Positions 25,596-35,829 of a DNA stretch of 64,000 nucleotides are shown one piece after another. Both the position numbers and the translations under genes were made by a program. The DNA comes from an uncultured Nitrospirales bacterium (GTDB lineage Bacteria; Nitrospirota; Nitrospiria; Nitrospirales; UBA8639): assembly GCA_958295805.1 (NCBI GenBank), contig OY282373.1:2575001-2639000 (forward strand), given 5' to 3'. The notes under the pieces were generated by a model that made no database searches, had not been told where the DNA came from, and was given only the letters and a program-made list of their open reading frames with translations. How positions within the stretch are numbered: position 1 is the stretch's first letter; every line of letters begins with the position of its first letter.

Positions 25596-27392
25596 TTAAA
25601 AGCCCTCTGCAAAGCTTCGGAGTTTTTTGCTTCGGGTCGGATGCCGAAGTTTGCGTAAGGCCTTGGCTTCAATCTGCCGAATCCGCTCCCGCGTCACGCT
25701 GAAGTCCTGCCCCACCTCCTCCAACGTATGATCCGTCGCCTCCCCGATCCCAAACCGTTTCCGCAGCACCTTCTCTTCCCGCGACGTCAGCGACTCCAAC
25801 GACGTCGCTATATGCCGCTGCAAGTCATACCGCACCGCCGCCTCCAACGGCGACACCGCCTTCTTGTCCTCGATAAAGTCCCCTAAATGACTGTCTTCTT
25901 CTTCCCCAATCGGCGTCTCCAGCGAGATCGGCTCCTTCGCTATCTTCAAAATCTTCCGCACCTTCTCTAACGGCATCTCCATCCGCTCCCCGATCTCTTC
26001 CGGCGTCGGCTCCCGCCCCAACTGTTGCACCAAATGCCGCGACGTCCGCACCAGCTTGTTGATCGCTTCGATCATGTGCACCGGAATCCGTATCGTCCGC
26101 GCCTGATCCGCAATCGCCCGCGTGATCGCTTGCCGAATCCACCACGTCGCATACGTGCTGAATTTATACCCCCGCTGGTATTCAAACTTGTCCACCGCCT
26201 TCATTAACCCGATGTTCCCTTCCTGAATCAGGTCTAAAAACTGTAACCCCCGATTCGTGTATTTCTTCGCGATACTCACCACCAACCGCAAGTTCGCTTC
26301 GATCAACTCCGCTTTGCCCCGCTTCATCTTCTCTTCCGCCCCCTCCACGCCCCCCAACGCCCGCTTGAATTCCTCCGTCGGCAACCCCGTCCGCCCCGCC
26401 ACCGCCTTCAGCGTCGCCGCCGCCTGACTCGCCCGCAGCACCGCCCCCACCGTCCCCTCACTCAGCCCCGCCCCGGCTCCCGCCTGCTCCCGCCTCATCT
26501 GCCGCAACACCTTCACGCCCCCCGGCCACGGCGCCCCCACTCGCCGACAACACGCCCGCAACACCCCCTCCGCCTTCCGCACTTGCCGCCCCTCCGCCTT
26601 GATCTCCGCCAACACCTCCCCCCAGACCCCCGGCTGCAACTTCAGCGCCTCCCACCGCGCCACCAAGTGCCCTTGCACCTGCTCCACCTGCTTCGCCATC
26701 CGCCCCTGCTCCCCCACCCCCGCTTGCCGCCGCTTGACATACAGCCCCGTCAGCCGCTGGCTTAACCGCCGCACCTTCCCCAATTCTCCCAGCGTCTGCC
26801 GCAGTAACTCGCTCTCATCCTCCTCCAGCCCGCCCGCCCGCTCCACGTCCTCCTCGTCGCTCGGCTCATGCACCAACTCCCGCACCCGCACCGCCCCGCT
26901 CTTCAGCCCCGCCCGCCACGCCTCCAGCCGCGCCAGCGTCAGCGGCAGCCCCACCATCGCCCTCACCAACTCCGCTTTCCCTTCCTCGATCTTCTTCGCT
27001 AACTCGATCTCCCCTTCCCTGCTGAGTAATGACACGGCCCCCATTTCTCGTAAATAAAGACGAACGGGGTCATCCGTTCGATTCAAGTCTCCCGGGGTGA
27101 GATCAATTTCTCGCCCTCTTCCTTCAGCCGGATCTTCTTGTTCCTCGGTTTTACGGGAATCCGAAGGTGATTCCGTTGGCGTTTGGGAAAGAGGGGCAAT
27201 CTTTGACCGATCCATCTTTTCACCGCGATTGAGATCGGCTTGACGACTAGGCTTGCGTAACTTCCCGCGTCGTTTGCCGGAGAGAGGAGCCTTGTTTGAC
27301 GCGGGTCGCACATTTTTCATCTCAACCCGTTTGCGCTTGGTTTTTCCCACCTGTGCGAGGTTTTTTGTTCTGGAGGCCGTAGTTTTTCCCAT
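25596..27392 (-). CDS. rpoD: RNA polymerase primary sigma factor RpoD
   Basis: 598-residue group 1 sigma-70. Region 1.2 ([26 protein letters not shown]) is followed by a long non-conserved insert. Region 2 contains [37 protein letters not shown] and the -10 reading [15 protein letters not shown]. Region 3 follows, and region 4.2 has [18 protein letters not shown]. The N-terminus is basic. The central part, roughly 25.69-27.02 kb, is strikingly rich in G-ending codons on the coding strand, unlike both ends of the gene and its neighbours. It starts 8 bases after dnaG, the normal macromolecular-synthesis arrangement. Confidence 0.97.
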   Translation of the reverse strand: MGKTTASRTKNLAQVGKTKRKRVEMKNVRPASNKAPLSGKRRGKLRKPSRQADLNRGEKMDRSKIAPLSQTPTESPSDSRKTEEQEDPAEGRGREIDLTPGDLNRTDDPVRLYLREMGAVSLLSREGEIELAKKIEEGKAELVRAMVGLPLTLARLEAWRAGLKSGAVRVRELVHEPSDEEDVERAGGLEEDESELLRQTLGELGKVRRLSQRLTGLYVKRRQAGVGEQGRMAKQVEQVQGHLVARWEALKLQPGVWGEVLAEIKAEGRQVRKAEGVLRACCRRVGAPWPGGVKVLRQMRREQAGAGAGLSEGTVGAVLRASQAAATLKAVAGRTGLPTEEFKRALGGVEGAEEKMKRGKAELIEANLRLVVSIAKKYTNRGLQFLDLIQEGNIGLMKAVDKFEYQRGYKFSTYATWWIRQAITRAIADQARTIRIPVHMIEAINKLVRTSRHLVQQLGREPTPEEIGERMEMPLEKVRKILKIAKEPISLETPIGEEEDSHLGDFIEDKKAVSPLEAAVRYDLQRHIATSLESLTSREEKVLRKRFGIGEATDHTLEEVGQDFSVTRERIRQIEAKALRKLRHPTRSKKLRSFAEGF

Positions 27393-27400
27393 AAGGACTC

Positions 27401-29239
27401 CTATCGTGAGCCTGGAGTGGAGGTCGCCAACCCTGCTTTTCTTTCACGCAACGTTTCGATTTCGGAATTCAGACGAGTCACGTCGTCAATCCGTTGTTCT
27501 CGTTCGGCCATTCGAAGTTGAGCAATCAGTTCATCGAGGCAGGTCCTCACGTTTCTTTGTTCCAATGCCCGTAAACAACCCTGAACGTACTCATTCTGAT
27601 CGTCAAAATGCGCGTCAGACGCGGCCAATTCCGCGACCACGTCCCGGCTGTCGTCGTGGATGCTGATTTCAGCAAGAAATTCCGCCACGTCAAGGCAGCC
27701 TTCAGCATTAAGACATCGCAAGCCCACCTCGACGATCCGGCGATAAGACGGAGAACGAAAATCTTGCGGCCGCAGGGCAGCGAGATGTTCCGGGGGCAAT
27801 TTCCCTTGAACCAGTAAAGAGACGATTGCACGTTCCTCTCGAAATTGCCGTTCTTCGTTACGACGGGCGCGAGTGGGAGGCGGTCCGGATACTGGGCCGC
27901 GGGACGACGTGCCTTGGTGACGCTTGCTCAGCATGGGATAGCGATCAAGCAGAAGTTCTTGACGGACGCCAAGTCGTTCGGCGACGCGCTGGATCTGTTC
28001 AAGTTGTTCAATCGGGTTTGAGACTTTAGCCAAAATTCTGAGGATGTCGTCGACTCGCCGAGTCCGCTCTTCAATCGTTGCATGAGTTGCGCCCTCCAGA
28101 CTCTGCGTGACGGCAAACTCCAACAACGTCACGGCGTGCGTTTGCAACGCCACAAAACCCTCCGCGCCATGAGTCCGCACGTAGGAATCGGGATCGTGAC
28201 CTTGGGGCATGACAACGACCTCAACCGTCAGGCCACTGTTGCGAAACACGTCCAGTGCGCGCAAAACCGCACTGGTTCCCGCTGTATCCCCGTCAAACGT
28301 CAGCACCACCGTGTCCACAAATCGCCGTAGCAACTTGGCATGATCGGAAGTGAGAGCGGTGCCCAAGGGAGCGACGGCCTGACGAATGCCGGCCTGATGC
28401 AGTGCCAGCACGTCAAAATATCCCTCAACCAGAATCAAGGATTTGAGCTTCGTTGCACGGGCCTTGTGCAATCCGTATAACGAACGGCCCTTCTGAAAGA
28501 GCGGCGTCTCCGGAGAGTTGAGGTATTTGGGGGTGCCGTCTTGAAACACTCGGCCGCCGAACGCCGTGACGTTTTCTCGAAGATCAAGGATAGGGATCAT
28601 GATCCGATCTCGGAAACGATCATAAAACCGTCCGGATTTCGAGGCACGGTGAGTCTCTTTTGCAACCACGAGGCCCGAGGCTTCCAGGTCGGAAGCGGCG
28701 GCTCCTTGTCCGGTCAAATAGGTTGTCAGCCCATCCCAGGAAGACGGGGCATATCCAATTCCGAACTCTTCCAGGGTTGTCGATTCCAACCCTCGTGTTG
28801 TCAGGTAGGCCAAGGCCGAGCGGCCTTTCGAAGGATCACGAAGATTGTTCTGAAACCACGTGTTGGCCAATGTATGCAGTTCGATCAATCGTTTGCGTTG
28901 ACCCACTTGAGAGGGAGAGCCGGCATTGGCCATCTGAGGCAGCGGAATTCCTGCCTGCTCGGCCAGTTCTCTGACCATCTCCATGAACCCGAATCCTTCC
29001 TTCCGCATCAGGAAGGTAAAGACGTCGCCTCCGACCCCACAGCCGAAACAATAGAACATCTGCAGGGTGGGGTTCACAGTAAACGAAGGAGTCTTTTCCT
29101 CGTGAAAAGGACAAAGGCCCCAAAACTTTTGTCCCTTTTTGGACAAAGTAACGTATCGGGACACGACGTCCAGAATGTCAACGGAGTCACGGATTTTTTG
29201 AAGGGTTGACGGTGGGATTTCCGCTCGGGCCGTTGTCAA
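27401..29239 (-). CDS. dnaG: DNA primase DnaG
   Basis: 612-residue primase making RNA primers for replication. The CHC2 zinc finger is near residues 43-66 ([11 protein letters not shown] then [11 protein letters not shown]). The catalytic core and TOPRIM domain show [17 protein letters not shown] and [12 protein letters not shown]-terminal helicase-binding region follows. The start is TTG 29239 with GGAG eight bases upstream. It leads the dnaG-rpoD pair and lies downstream of hisIE after a 126-base AT-rich gap that probably holds its promoter. Confidence 0.96.
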   Translation of the reverse strand: MTTARAEIPPSTLQKIRDSVDILDVVSRYVTLSKKGQKFWGLCPFHEEKTPSFTVNPTLQMFYCFGCGVGGDVFTFLMRKEGFGFMEMVRELAEQAGIPLPQMANAGSPSQVGQRKRLIELHTLANTWFQNNLRDPSKGRSALAYLTTRGLESTTLEEFGIGYAPSSWDGLTTYLTGQGAAASDLEASGLVVAKETHRASKSGRFYDRFRDRIMIPILDLRENVTAFGGRVFQDGTPKYLNSPETPLFQKGRSLYGLHKARATKLKSLILVEGYFDVLALHQAGIRQAVAPLGTALTSDHAKLLRRFVDTVVLTFDGDTAGTSAVLRALDVFRNSGLTVEVVVMPQGHDPDSYVRTHGAEGFVALQTHAVTLLEFAVTQSLEGATHATIEERTRRVDDILRILAKVSNPIEQLEQIQRVAERLGVRQELLLDRYPMLSKRHQGTSSRGPVSGPPPTRARRNEERQFREERAIVSLLVQGKLPPEHLAALRPQDFRSPSYRRIVEVGLRCLNAEGCLDVAEFLAEISIHDDSRDVVAELAASDAHFDDQNEYVQGCLRALEQRNVRTCLDELIAQLRMAEREQRIDDVTRLNSEIETLRERKAGLATSTPGSR

Positions 29240-29365
29240 GACTCTTCTCCGAAGCCTTCGTCACAACCTCTTTCAGAAGAGCTGAATTTCACAACTTATT
29301 GTAAAATAAAGTATTTTCTTGAAAAATAGCAAGGACACTCAAACAAGTCAAACCAGCAGGAACTA

Positions 29366-30076
29366 TCACGCCTTCTCCAGCGGATGAGGTTCTTTTGATG
29401 GGGTCCGCACGCCTGATTGACCGAATCGTTTGCCAAGTTCCTGCTGAACGGCCGTGAACGGAATGTCGCAATACCCCAATGCCACGATGGTATGAAACAG
29501 CAAATCCGCCACTTCATTGATGATTTCTTCTCGATTTTCATTTCTCACGGCTAAGAGGACTTCACCGGCTTCCTCCACGATTTTTTTGAGAATTCGGTCG
29601 GAACCGCCCTTCAACAGGGACGAGACATACGACTGTTCCGGCGAATGATGCTTCCGGTGCAGAACCATCTCATACAATCGGTCAACAATTCCTCCGTTCG
29701 CCTCGCCACTTGCCTGATCCGCCATCGTGCCTGCTGTCGTCACTTCCGTAAAAAAACACGTTCGCGCTCCCGTATGACAGGTCGGCCCCATGGGTTCGGC
29801 TTTAATCAACAGGGTATCCCCGTCGCAATCAAGAAACACGCGTTGACACAGAAGATAATTTCCGGAGGTTTCTCCTTTTTTCCAGAGTCGATTGCGGGAA
29901 CGACTCCAGAAGTGTACGAACCCGGTTTGAAGCGTCTGATCCAGTGATTGCTGATTCATGAATCCAACCATCAGCACGGCACCATCACGCCAATCCTGGA
30001 CAATCGCGGGCACCAGTCCCTGGTCATCAAACTGAACCTTGCAATCCGTTCGGCTCAGCGTTCGTTCAGGTTCCAT
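29366..30076 (-). CDS. hisI: Bifunctional HisIE (phosphoribosyl-AMP cyclohydrolase / phosphoribosyl-ATP pyrophosphatase)
   Basis: 236-residue fusion doing steps 2 and 3 of histidine synthesis. The N-terminal HisI half has MVGFMNQQSL, the substrate segment LWKKGETSGN, the metal-binding DCDGDTLLI and CHTGARTCFF. The C-terminal HisE half is helical with KKIVEEAGEVLLAV and NEVADLLFHTIVAL. ATG 30076 is chosen from comparison with HisIE lengths; ATG 30106 would add ten residues, and neither has a good ribosome site. It is the last gene of the his run. Confidence 0.94.
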   Translation of the reverse strand: MEPERTLSRTDCKVQFDDQGLVPAIVQDWRDGAVLMVGFMNQQSLDQTLQTGFVHFWSRSRNRLWKKGETSGNYLLCQRVFLDCDGDTLLIKAEPMGPTCHTGARTCFFTEVTTAGTMADQASGEANGGIVDRLYEMVLHRKHHSPEQSYVSSLLKGGSDRILKKIVEEAGEVLLAVRNENREEIINEVADLLFHTIVALGYCDIPFTAVQQELGKRFGQSGVRTPSKEPHPLEKA

Positions 30077-30127
30077 AGTCAGACGTTCAGTGGACGGCGA
30101 ACACATACGGGCTACGCCGCTTTGTCG

Positions 30128-30934
30128 TCAATCCTCACGGTTTGTGAATGATTCACCAACCCCCGTCACGTTCCTCACGGGAAGCCCTCGATTGTGGAGA
30201 TAGGCTTTGGCTTCACCGATACTATACGTGTGATAATGGAAGATAGAAGCCGCCAGGACGGCATCAGCCTTTCCCGTTCCCAAGGCCTCATAGAGATGAT
30301 CCAAGGTTCCGGCACCGCCGGAAGCAATGACGGGAATGGTGACGGCTTCGGAAACGGCCTGCGTCAAAGCCAGATCATACCCGTCTCGTGTGCCGTCTTG
30401 ATCCATTGAAGTCAACAGGATTTCACCAGCCCCTTTCCGTTCCATGCGTTGCGCCCAGACCACGGCGTCCAACCCCGCCGGGTTTCGACCTCCGTGGGTG
30501 AAAATTTCCCATGAGCCTGGTCCATGAGAGGAGACCCGTTTTGCATCAATCGCCACCACGATACATTGAGAGCCGAACCGCCGTGCGGCGTCCGTCACAA
30601 ATTCCGGATTGTTGACCGCGGCCGTATTGATGCTCACTTTATCTGCTCCAGCATTCAGCAACTGTCGAATATCCTCAATGGTGCGAACGCCCCCACCGAC
30701 CGTGAGCGGCATAAACACGTTTTCCGCGGTCCGAGACACCACGTCCAAAAGGATTCCTCGATTTTCATGAGAGGCGGTAATGTCTAAAAAACACAGTTCA
30801 TCCGCACCGGCGCGGTCATAGATCGTCGCGACCTCAACGGGATCCCCGGCGTCGCGAAGATTCACAAAGCCGACGCCTTTGACCACGCGACCGTTCTTCA
30901 CGTCCAGACAGGGAATGAGCCGTTTGGTCAACAT
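30128..30934 (-). CDS. hisF: HisF, imidazole glycerol phosphate synthase cyclase subunit
   Basis: 268-residue TIM barrel that, with HisH, makes imidazole glycerol phosphate and AICAR. The N-terminus [22 protein letters not shown] contains the catalytic Asp of CLDV, the phosphate-binding [11 protein letters not shown] is mid-protein, and [10 protein letters not shown] with [10 protein letters not shown] carries the second catalytic Asp. It starts 16 bases after hisA. Both catalytic aspartates are present. Confidence 0.96.
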   Translation of the reverse strand: MLTKRLIPCLDVKNGRVVKGVGFVNLRDAGDPVEVATIYDRAGADELCFLDITASHENRGILLDVVSRTAENVFMPLTVGGGVRTIEDIRQLLNAGADKVSINTAAVNNPEFVTDAARRFGSQCIVVAIDAKRVSSHGPGSWEIFTHGGRNPAGLDAVVWAQRMERKGAGEILLTSMDQDGTRDGYDLALTQAVSEAVTIPVIASGGAGTLDHLYEALGTGKADAVLAASIFHYHTYSIGEAKAYLHNRGLPVRNVTGVGESFTNRED

Positions 30935-30950
30935 GCGCGGCTCATTCGCT

Positions 30951-31673
30951 TCACGCGCGGGCCTCCGCCAAGGCAGTGGGAAGGTCCAACGTGCCTTCGT
31001 AGAGAGCCTTACCGATAATGACCCCTGTAATCTTTTGACCCAACCGCTTAATGGCGCGAACGTCCTCCACGCGCGTGACCCCCCCGGAGGCGATCAGAGG
31101 AACGGGAGAAGCCTGAATCGCCTCCCGCAGCGCTCCAAGGTTGGGCCCCTGCAACATGCCGTCACGGCTGATCTCCGTAAAGACGACGCCGGCAACGGGG
31201 TAGGCCTTCAAGGAGGCAAACACGGAATCCGGCGTCAAGTCGGACAGATTCGTCCATCCGTGCAAGGCGACTTTTCCTTCTTTGACGTCGATCCCGATGA
31301 AAATTTTATCCGGAAACTGCGCGCATGCAGCCGCCAGACACGCAGCATTTTCCATGGCAGCCGTTCCCAACACCACATGACTGACGCCTTGATCGACGTA
31401 GGCTTTGACGGTGTCCAATGACCGGATGCCGCCGCCTACTTGAATCGGGATGGAGACGGCCTTCGCTATCGCACGGACGTGATTCATGTTTTCCGGCGTT
31501 CCATTGACCGCGCCGTTGAGATCAATGACGTGCAACCGCGAGGCACCTAATTGTTCCCATTGTCTCGCCACGGCAGCGGGGTCTCGAGAATAGGCCGTCT
31601 CTTGATTCATGTCGCCTTGCCTGAGGCGAACGCACCGTCCCTCTTTTAGATCAATTGCCGGGATGACCATCAT
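30951..31673 (-). CDS. hisA: HisA, ProFAR isomerase
   Basis: 240-residue TIM barrel, paralogue of HisF, catalysing the ring-opening isomerisation of ProFAR to PRFAR. The first catalytic Asp is in [15 protein letters not shown], the phosphate-binding [13 protein letters not shown] follows, and TEISRDGML holds the second Asp. Two adjacent ATG codons are possible starts. An 81-base gap and a lipoprotein gene separate it from hisH. Confidence 0.96.
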   Translation of the reverse strand: MMVIPAIDLKEGRCVRLRQGDMNQETAYSRDPAAVARQWEQLGASRLHVIDLNGAVNGTPENMNHVRAIAKAVSIPIQVGGGIRSLDTVKAYVDQGVSHVVLGTAAMENAACLAAACAQFPDKIFIGIDVKEGKVALHGWTNLSDLTPDSVFASLKAYPVAGVVFTEISRDGMLQGPNLGALREAIQASPVPLIASGGVTRVEDVRAIKRLGQKITGVIIGKALYEGTLDLPTALAEARA

Positions 31674-31754
31674 GGGAACAGTCCTCTTTGGGCGACGGTC
31701 ATGGAGGTGAACGAGTGAATCCGTTGAGAGAGAAGAAAGGCCGATGCGCGCTCG

Positions 31755-32498
31755 TTAATGTTTTCCCAGGGGCAATCGCTCCAGCACGCGAATCACGCCG
31801 GACCTGGCCAATTCCTCAGCCGTGACAAATTTTCCGCCTCGTTTGACAAAGCCGGTGAAATCGTCGGTCAGTGGTTTCTGTTCTTCGAAATAATCTCCCG
31901 CCCACAACACGCGTCCGTCCTGAGCATTCAGCAGCCGGAGTTCAAAACCGACGGCGGCCGGAATGGCTCCGAACTTCGTGCCTTTCCGTTCACGATACAC
32001 TCGAATCATTCCTTCCATGACGGCATCCACCGCCAATCGTTGGCCTAACAACTGACGAACCGCTTGCGGGTCCTGTGAACGTACCGCGTCGTCCTGGCGA
32101 CTCAGGATTTGCGAAACCGTTTCCGGCGGGATGGTCCGCACGTGAGGATTGAGGTTTAACTGGGAATACACCATATGCTGAACCATGCCTGGAACGGAAT
32201 CCGGAACGGAAACCTTGGTGGCATGTGATCTGAGGGGAACGGGTGAAGCCGGAGCCCTCAACGATTGGCGAATCTCAGAATTGTCCAGGTCCGGCGGTGG
32301 AATCTGGCCTAACGTCTGATAGACATCCCGTGATCCCGGCAACGCGCGAAACGGAGCAATCGCCACCGTCGTAATGGTTCGAGGCGCAAACTCAGGATGC
32401 GATCGAATCGTGACGGTTTCCGGAGCACAGGCCACGCACCACGCACACAGCAGCAACGAAAGCATCGCACAACGCGGCCGCGTTCGGCGTTGGTCCAT
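31755..32498 (-). CDS. Putative lipoprotein inside the his operon
   Basis: 247 residues with a lipobox-like signal (MLSLLLCAWCVACAPE), so probably attached to the outer membrane. The mature part begins TVAIAPFRALPGSRDVYQTLGQ and later has LAVDAVMEGMIRVYRERKGTKFGA and GFELRLLNAQDGRVLWAG. This layout resembles the GNA1162/LpoB-like group of periplasmic lipoproteins, in which a protein carries an active- or oxidant-sensing fold, but I cannot assign it. ATG 32498 has AGGGA upstream. It is transcribed between hisH and hisA, an unusual position. Confidence 0.78.
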   Translation of the reverse strand: MDQRRTRPRCAMLSLLLCAWCVACAPETVTIRSHPEFAPRTITTVAIAPFRALPGSRDVYQTLGQIPPPDLDNSEIRQSLRAPASPVPLRSHATKVSVPDSVPGMVQHMVYSQLNLNPHVRTIPPETVSQILSRQDDAVRSQDPQAVRQLLGQRLAVDAVMEGMIRVYRERKGTKFGAIPAAVGFELRLLNAQDGRVLWAGDYFEEQKPLTDDFTGFVKRGGKFVTAEELARSGVIRVLERLPLGKH

Positions 32499-32524
32499 GG
32501 TCTCATCCCTGGTTGAGAAAACCA

Positions 32525-33145
32525 TCAATTCCACGACCCGAAATTTTTGAGCAGTTGAAGCCCCACCCTCTGACTTTTCTCCGGATGAAATTGACACGCA
32601 AAGACGTTCTCCCTGATGACGCTCGACACAAACGGACGCCCATACGGTGTTTCCGTACAGATCACGTCCGACTCATCAGTCTCCACGTAATACGAATGGA
32701 CGAAATACACGTAGGGATCGGAGTCCAAGCCTTCGAAGAACGGCGCGTTCCGTTTGATCCGGATCGTGTTCCATCCCATGTGAGGCACTTTCAGCGACGA
32801 CGCAGGGACCAACTCCGAAGGAAACCGTTTGACTTTCCCTCTAAAGACGTTCAACCCCGGGTGGACGCCGAACTCTTCACTCTCGGAAAACAGGACCTGC
32901 ATGCCGACACAAATGCCTAAAAACGGCTTCCCCTGCTCAATGGTCCGATGAATCGGATCAATCAAACCAAACCGCCGAAGATTGTTCACGCAGTCGCCAA
33001 AGGCTCCGACGCCCGGAAGCACCACGTGGGTGGCTTGCGCAATCAGCGATGGATCCCTGGTGACCACCGCGTGATGTCCCACGGTTTCAAAACCCTTTTG
33101 GACGCTACGCAGGTTTCCTCTTTCATAATCAATAATGGCGATCAC
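32525..33145 (-). CDS. hisH: HisH, glutamine amidotransferase subunit of IGP synthase
   Basis: 206-residue class I glutaminase feeding ammonia to HisF. The N-terminus is VIAIIDYERGNLRSVQKGFE. The nucleophile Cys is in KPFLGICVGMQVLF, and the His and Glu are in FACQFHPEKSQ. Start GTG 33145 has GGAGGAG just upstream; a TTG fifteen bases further upstream overlaps that ribosome site and is not used. All three triad residues are present. Confidence 0.96.
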   Translation of the reverse strand: MIAIIDYERGNLRSVQKGFETVGHHAVVTRDPSLIAQATHVVLPGVGAFGDCVNNLRRFGLIDPIHRTIEQGKPFLGICVGMQVLFSESEEFGVHPGLNVFRGKVKRFPSELVPASSLKVPHMGWNTIRIKRNAPFFEGLDSDPYVYFVHSYYVETDESDVICTETPYGRPFVSSVIRENVFACQFHPEKSQRVGLQLLKNFGSWN

Positions 33146-33193
33146 GACGCTCCTCCTCAACAGTGATCCGGGCCGATCAATCCGTGTGCGTGA

Positions 33194-33799
33194 CTATGAA
33201 AGGGACCCCTTGGTGGAAAGAATCCCCGTCACGCGTTCGTCCTCACGGGTCGCTTGATCGAGGGCCTTGGCAAAGGCTTTGAACACGGCCTCAATCATAT
33301 GGTGCGGGTTCCGTCCATAGTGAACGTTGACGTGAAGATTCAACCCGCCTTGACTCACCAGAGCTTGGAAAAAATCTTCAAACAGTCCAAGATCAAATCC
33401 TTTCACCTCCCGATGCGTGAAGGTCACGTGATAGACGAGAAACGGACGTCCGCTGAGGTCAACCACGACTTCCGCCAACGTTTCATCAAGTGGGACCGAG
33501 GCCCACCCAAAGCGACGAATCCCGGCTTTGTCGCCGAGTGCTTCCTTGAGAGCCGTCCCCAACACGATGCCGATATCTTCTATCGTATGATGATCGTCAA
33601 TATGGGTATCGCCGCTGGCGTCGATCACCAGATCAAAAAACCCATGTCGCGCAAAGGAGTCCAGCATGTGATCCACAAACGGAATGGGCGTGACGATCTG
33701 GCGTTGACCCGTCCCATCCAGACCCAATTGCAGACGGATGGAGGTTTCGGAAGTCGAGCGATCCACTTCGGCCCACCGTGGTTTTCTGGAAACGTTCAT
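33194..33799 (-). CDS. hisB: HisB, imidazoleglycerol-phosphate dehydratase
   Basis: 201-residue monofunctional dehydratase (no attached phosphatase). Mn-binding His motifs are visible: DHMLDSFARHGFFDL, DTHIDDHHTIEDIG and the C-terminal NPHHMIEAVFKAFAKAL. It overlaps hisD by 3 bases. The histidinol-phosphate phosphatase and HisC aminotransferase are not in this window. Confidence 0.96.
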   Translation of the reverse strand: MNVSRKPRWAEVDRSTSETSIRLQLGLDGTGQRQIVTPIPFVDHMLDSFARHGFFDLVIDASGDTHIDDHHTIEDIGIVLGTALKEALGDKAGIRRFGWASVPLDETLAEVVVDLSGRPFLVYHVTFTHREVKGFDLGLFEDFFQALVSQGGLNLHVNVHYGRNPHHMIEAVFKAFAKALDQATREDERVTGILSTKGSLS

Positions 33800-35079
33800 G
33801 ACGTCCGACTTTCTATGGAACGAGCGTGGGCTTGCAACCCCTCGATTCCCGCCAACCGTGAGACGTAGGGAGCCACGACCTTCAGTTGCCGTTTGTTATA
33901 GGCCACGACGTTGCTTCGTTTAATATAGTCGTCCACCGACAACGCCGAGAAAAATCGTGCGGACCCTCCGGTCGGCAACACGTGATTGGGACCGGCCACG
34001 TAATCCGCCACCGCCGGCGGCGTATATCTCCCCAGGAAAATCGCACCGGCGTTCCGTATTTTTTTGACGTGATCGAACGGTCGCGGCAGCAGGACTTCTA
34101 AATGCTCAGGCGCAACGGCATTGGCCACGTCGAAGGCTTCTTGCAGAGTCGAGACGAGAAAAATTGTCGCATAGCGGTCAACGGCACGAGCGGCGATGCG
34201 CTGACGAGTCAGTTGAGGTAATTGAACGCGAATTTCCCGCGCAACCTTTTTCGCAAACGAGGCCGAGGTCGTCACCACGTAGACCCGCGCTTCTTCATCG
34301 TGTTCAGCCTCACACAGCAGATCGGCGGCACAATGCACGGGATTCGCGGACGCATCCGCGATAATCAACAGCTCGCTTGGTCCGGCAATCATGTCAATAT
34401 CCACGACTCCATACACCACCCGTTTGGCCGCGGCCACGTACATGTTGCCCGGACCCACGATCTTATCCGCCCGGGGAATCTGCTTGGTTCCATAGGCCAA
34501 CGCTCCGATCGCATGGACGCCTCCGATCCGGTACACGTCATCAACGCCGGCAATATCCGCCGCGACCAACAACGAGGGATCAACGTCCCCGGACGTCGTC
34601 GGACTGCACATGATCACGCGTTGCACGCCGGCGACCTTGGCGGGAACGGCGTTCATCAACACCGTGGAGGGATACAACGCTTTTCCACCGGGCACGTACA
34701 ACCCGACGACGTTCAAGGGAGTGATGAGTTGACCAAGTTTGACGCCGTTCTCTTCACTCACCCAGCTCGACACCCGCTGTTTGTGATGAAACGCGCGAAT
34801 GCGACGAGCCGCAAATTTGAGGGCTTGCAGATTCTTTGGTGACACGTCGGCATAAGCCTGCCGAATTTCTCTCGACGAGACGCGAAATTGTTTCGGCGAC
34901 AAGGAAAGCCCGTCGAATTTCTTGACGTATCGAGCGACGGCGGCGTCGCCGTTCCGTTCGACGTCCCGCACAATACTCTTCACGCCCTCTTCGATTTTCG
35001 CCGTCTGAGGCGCAGCGCGATCGCAGACGTCCGCCAACGCCTTGCGAAAACGTTTATCGTGTGACGAGATAATCTTCAT
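33796..35079 (-). CDS. hisD: HisD, histidinol dehydrogenase
   Basis: 427-residue zinc enzyme making histidine from histidinol with two NAD. Family signatures: GLYVPGGKALYPSTVLMNAVPAKVAG, CSPTTSGDVDPSLLVAADIAG, the catalytic VAPEHLEVL, and ADYVAGPNHVLPTGGSARFFSALSV containing zinc ligands. It is downstream of hisG with a 99-base gap and overlaps hisB. Confidence 0.97.
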   Translation of the reverse strand: MKIISSHDKRFRKALADVCDRAAPQTAKIEEGVKSIVRDVERNGDAAVARYVKKFDGLSLSPKQFRVSSREIRQAYADVSPKNLQALKFAARRIRAFHHKQRVSSWVSEENGVKLGQLITPLNVVGLYVPGGKALYPSTVLMNAVPAKVAGVQRVIMCSPTTSGDVDPSLLVAADIAGVDDVYRIGGVHAIGALAYGTKQIPRADKIVGPGNMYVAAAKRVVYGVVDIDMIAGPSELLIIADASANPVHCAADLLCEAEHDEEARVYVVTTSASFAKKVAREIRVQLPQLTRQRIAARAVDRYATIFLVSTLQEAFDVANAVAPEHLEVLLPRPFDHVKKIRNAGAIFLGRYTPPAVADYVAGPNHVLPTGGSARFFSALSVDDYIKRSNVVAYNKRQLKVVAPYVSRLAGIEGLQAHARSIESRTS

Positions 35080-35178
35080 GAGCGTAGCCGCCGTTCGTGA
35101 ACCATCCAGTTGAGGCCTCTCGCGGTCTACCAGTGTAGCACATCGCGGACGGCATCCAGCACGGCCCAGGTCACAATC

Positions 35179-35829
35179 TCAGGCACGGACCGTCTTGGGA
35201 CGACTCTTGCGGAGTCGGTGAATCATAGTCGTCATCGCCTGATGTTTCATTTTCAAACTCGCGCGATTAACAATCAAGCGCGCCGTCGATTCAGCAATGG
35301 TTTCCGTTTCCCGCAGATTATTGGCTTTGAGCGTCTGTCCGCTCGAAACCAGATCCACGACCCTGTCCGCTAAACCCACGACCGGTGCCAGCTCGACCGA
35401 ACCATAGAGTTTGATAATTTCCACCGGAGTGCCCTGCTGGTTAAAATACCATTCCGTGAGGTTGGGATACTTCGTGGCGACTCGGAGTTTTGAAGATAAG
35501 CGCGGCCGTTGATCCGCGCCTCGTAAGGCCGCCACGGCAATCCGACACCAGCCGATACGGAGATCCAAGGGTTCATGCACGTCCAACTCCTGCTCTAATA
35601 ATACATCCTTTCCCGCGACGCCGACGTCGGCTGCCCCATATTCAACGTAGGTGGGGACGTCCACCGGTCGGACGATCAGAAAAGACAGTCCGGCCTCCGG
35701 CACCTCAAAAACCAGCTTGCGATCATCAAGCGACAGATCGGAACTCAGATAGCCTGCGTTCCGAAACAGGACCAGGGTCGGATTTAAGAGCTTGCCCTTG
35801 GACAGGGCAATGGTCACCGGTTCACTCAT
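35179..35829 (-). CDS. hisG: HisG, ATP phosphoribosyltransferase, short form
   Basis: 216-residue first enzyme of histidine synthesis, starting EPVTIALSKGKLLNPTLVLFRNAGY. It lacks the C-terminal ACT-like regulatory domain of the 300-residue long form. Short HisG enzymes work as a hetero-octamer with HisZ, a paralogue of histidyl-tRNA synthetase, which must lie elsewhere. PRPP motif region AELAPVVGLADRVVDLVSSGQTL (with minor variation) is near 150. It overlaps murA by 4 bases. Confidence 0.95.
   Translation of the reverse strand: MSEPVTIALSKGKLLNPTLVLFRNAGYLSSDLSLDDRKLVFEVPEAGLSFLIVRPVDVPTYVEYGAADVGVAGKDVLLEQELDVHEPLDLRIGWCRIAVAALRGADQRPRLSSKLRVATKYPNLTEWYFNQQGTPVEIIKLYGSVELAPVVGLADRVVDLVSSGQTLKANNLRETETIAESTARLIVNRASLKMKHQAMTTMIHRLRKSRPKTVRA

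Noticed and set aside
26458-27057. Long open frames on both strands inside rpoD
   Set aside because: They come from the high-GC composition of the central rpoD block; the sigma-factor frame carries all motifs.
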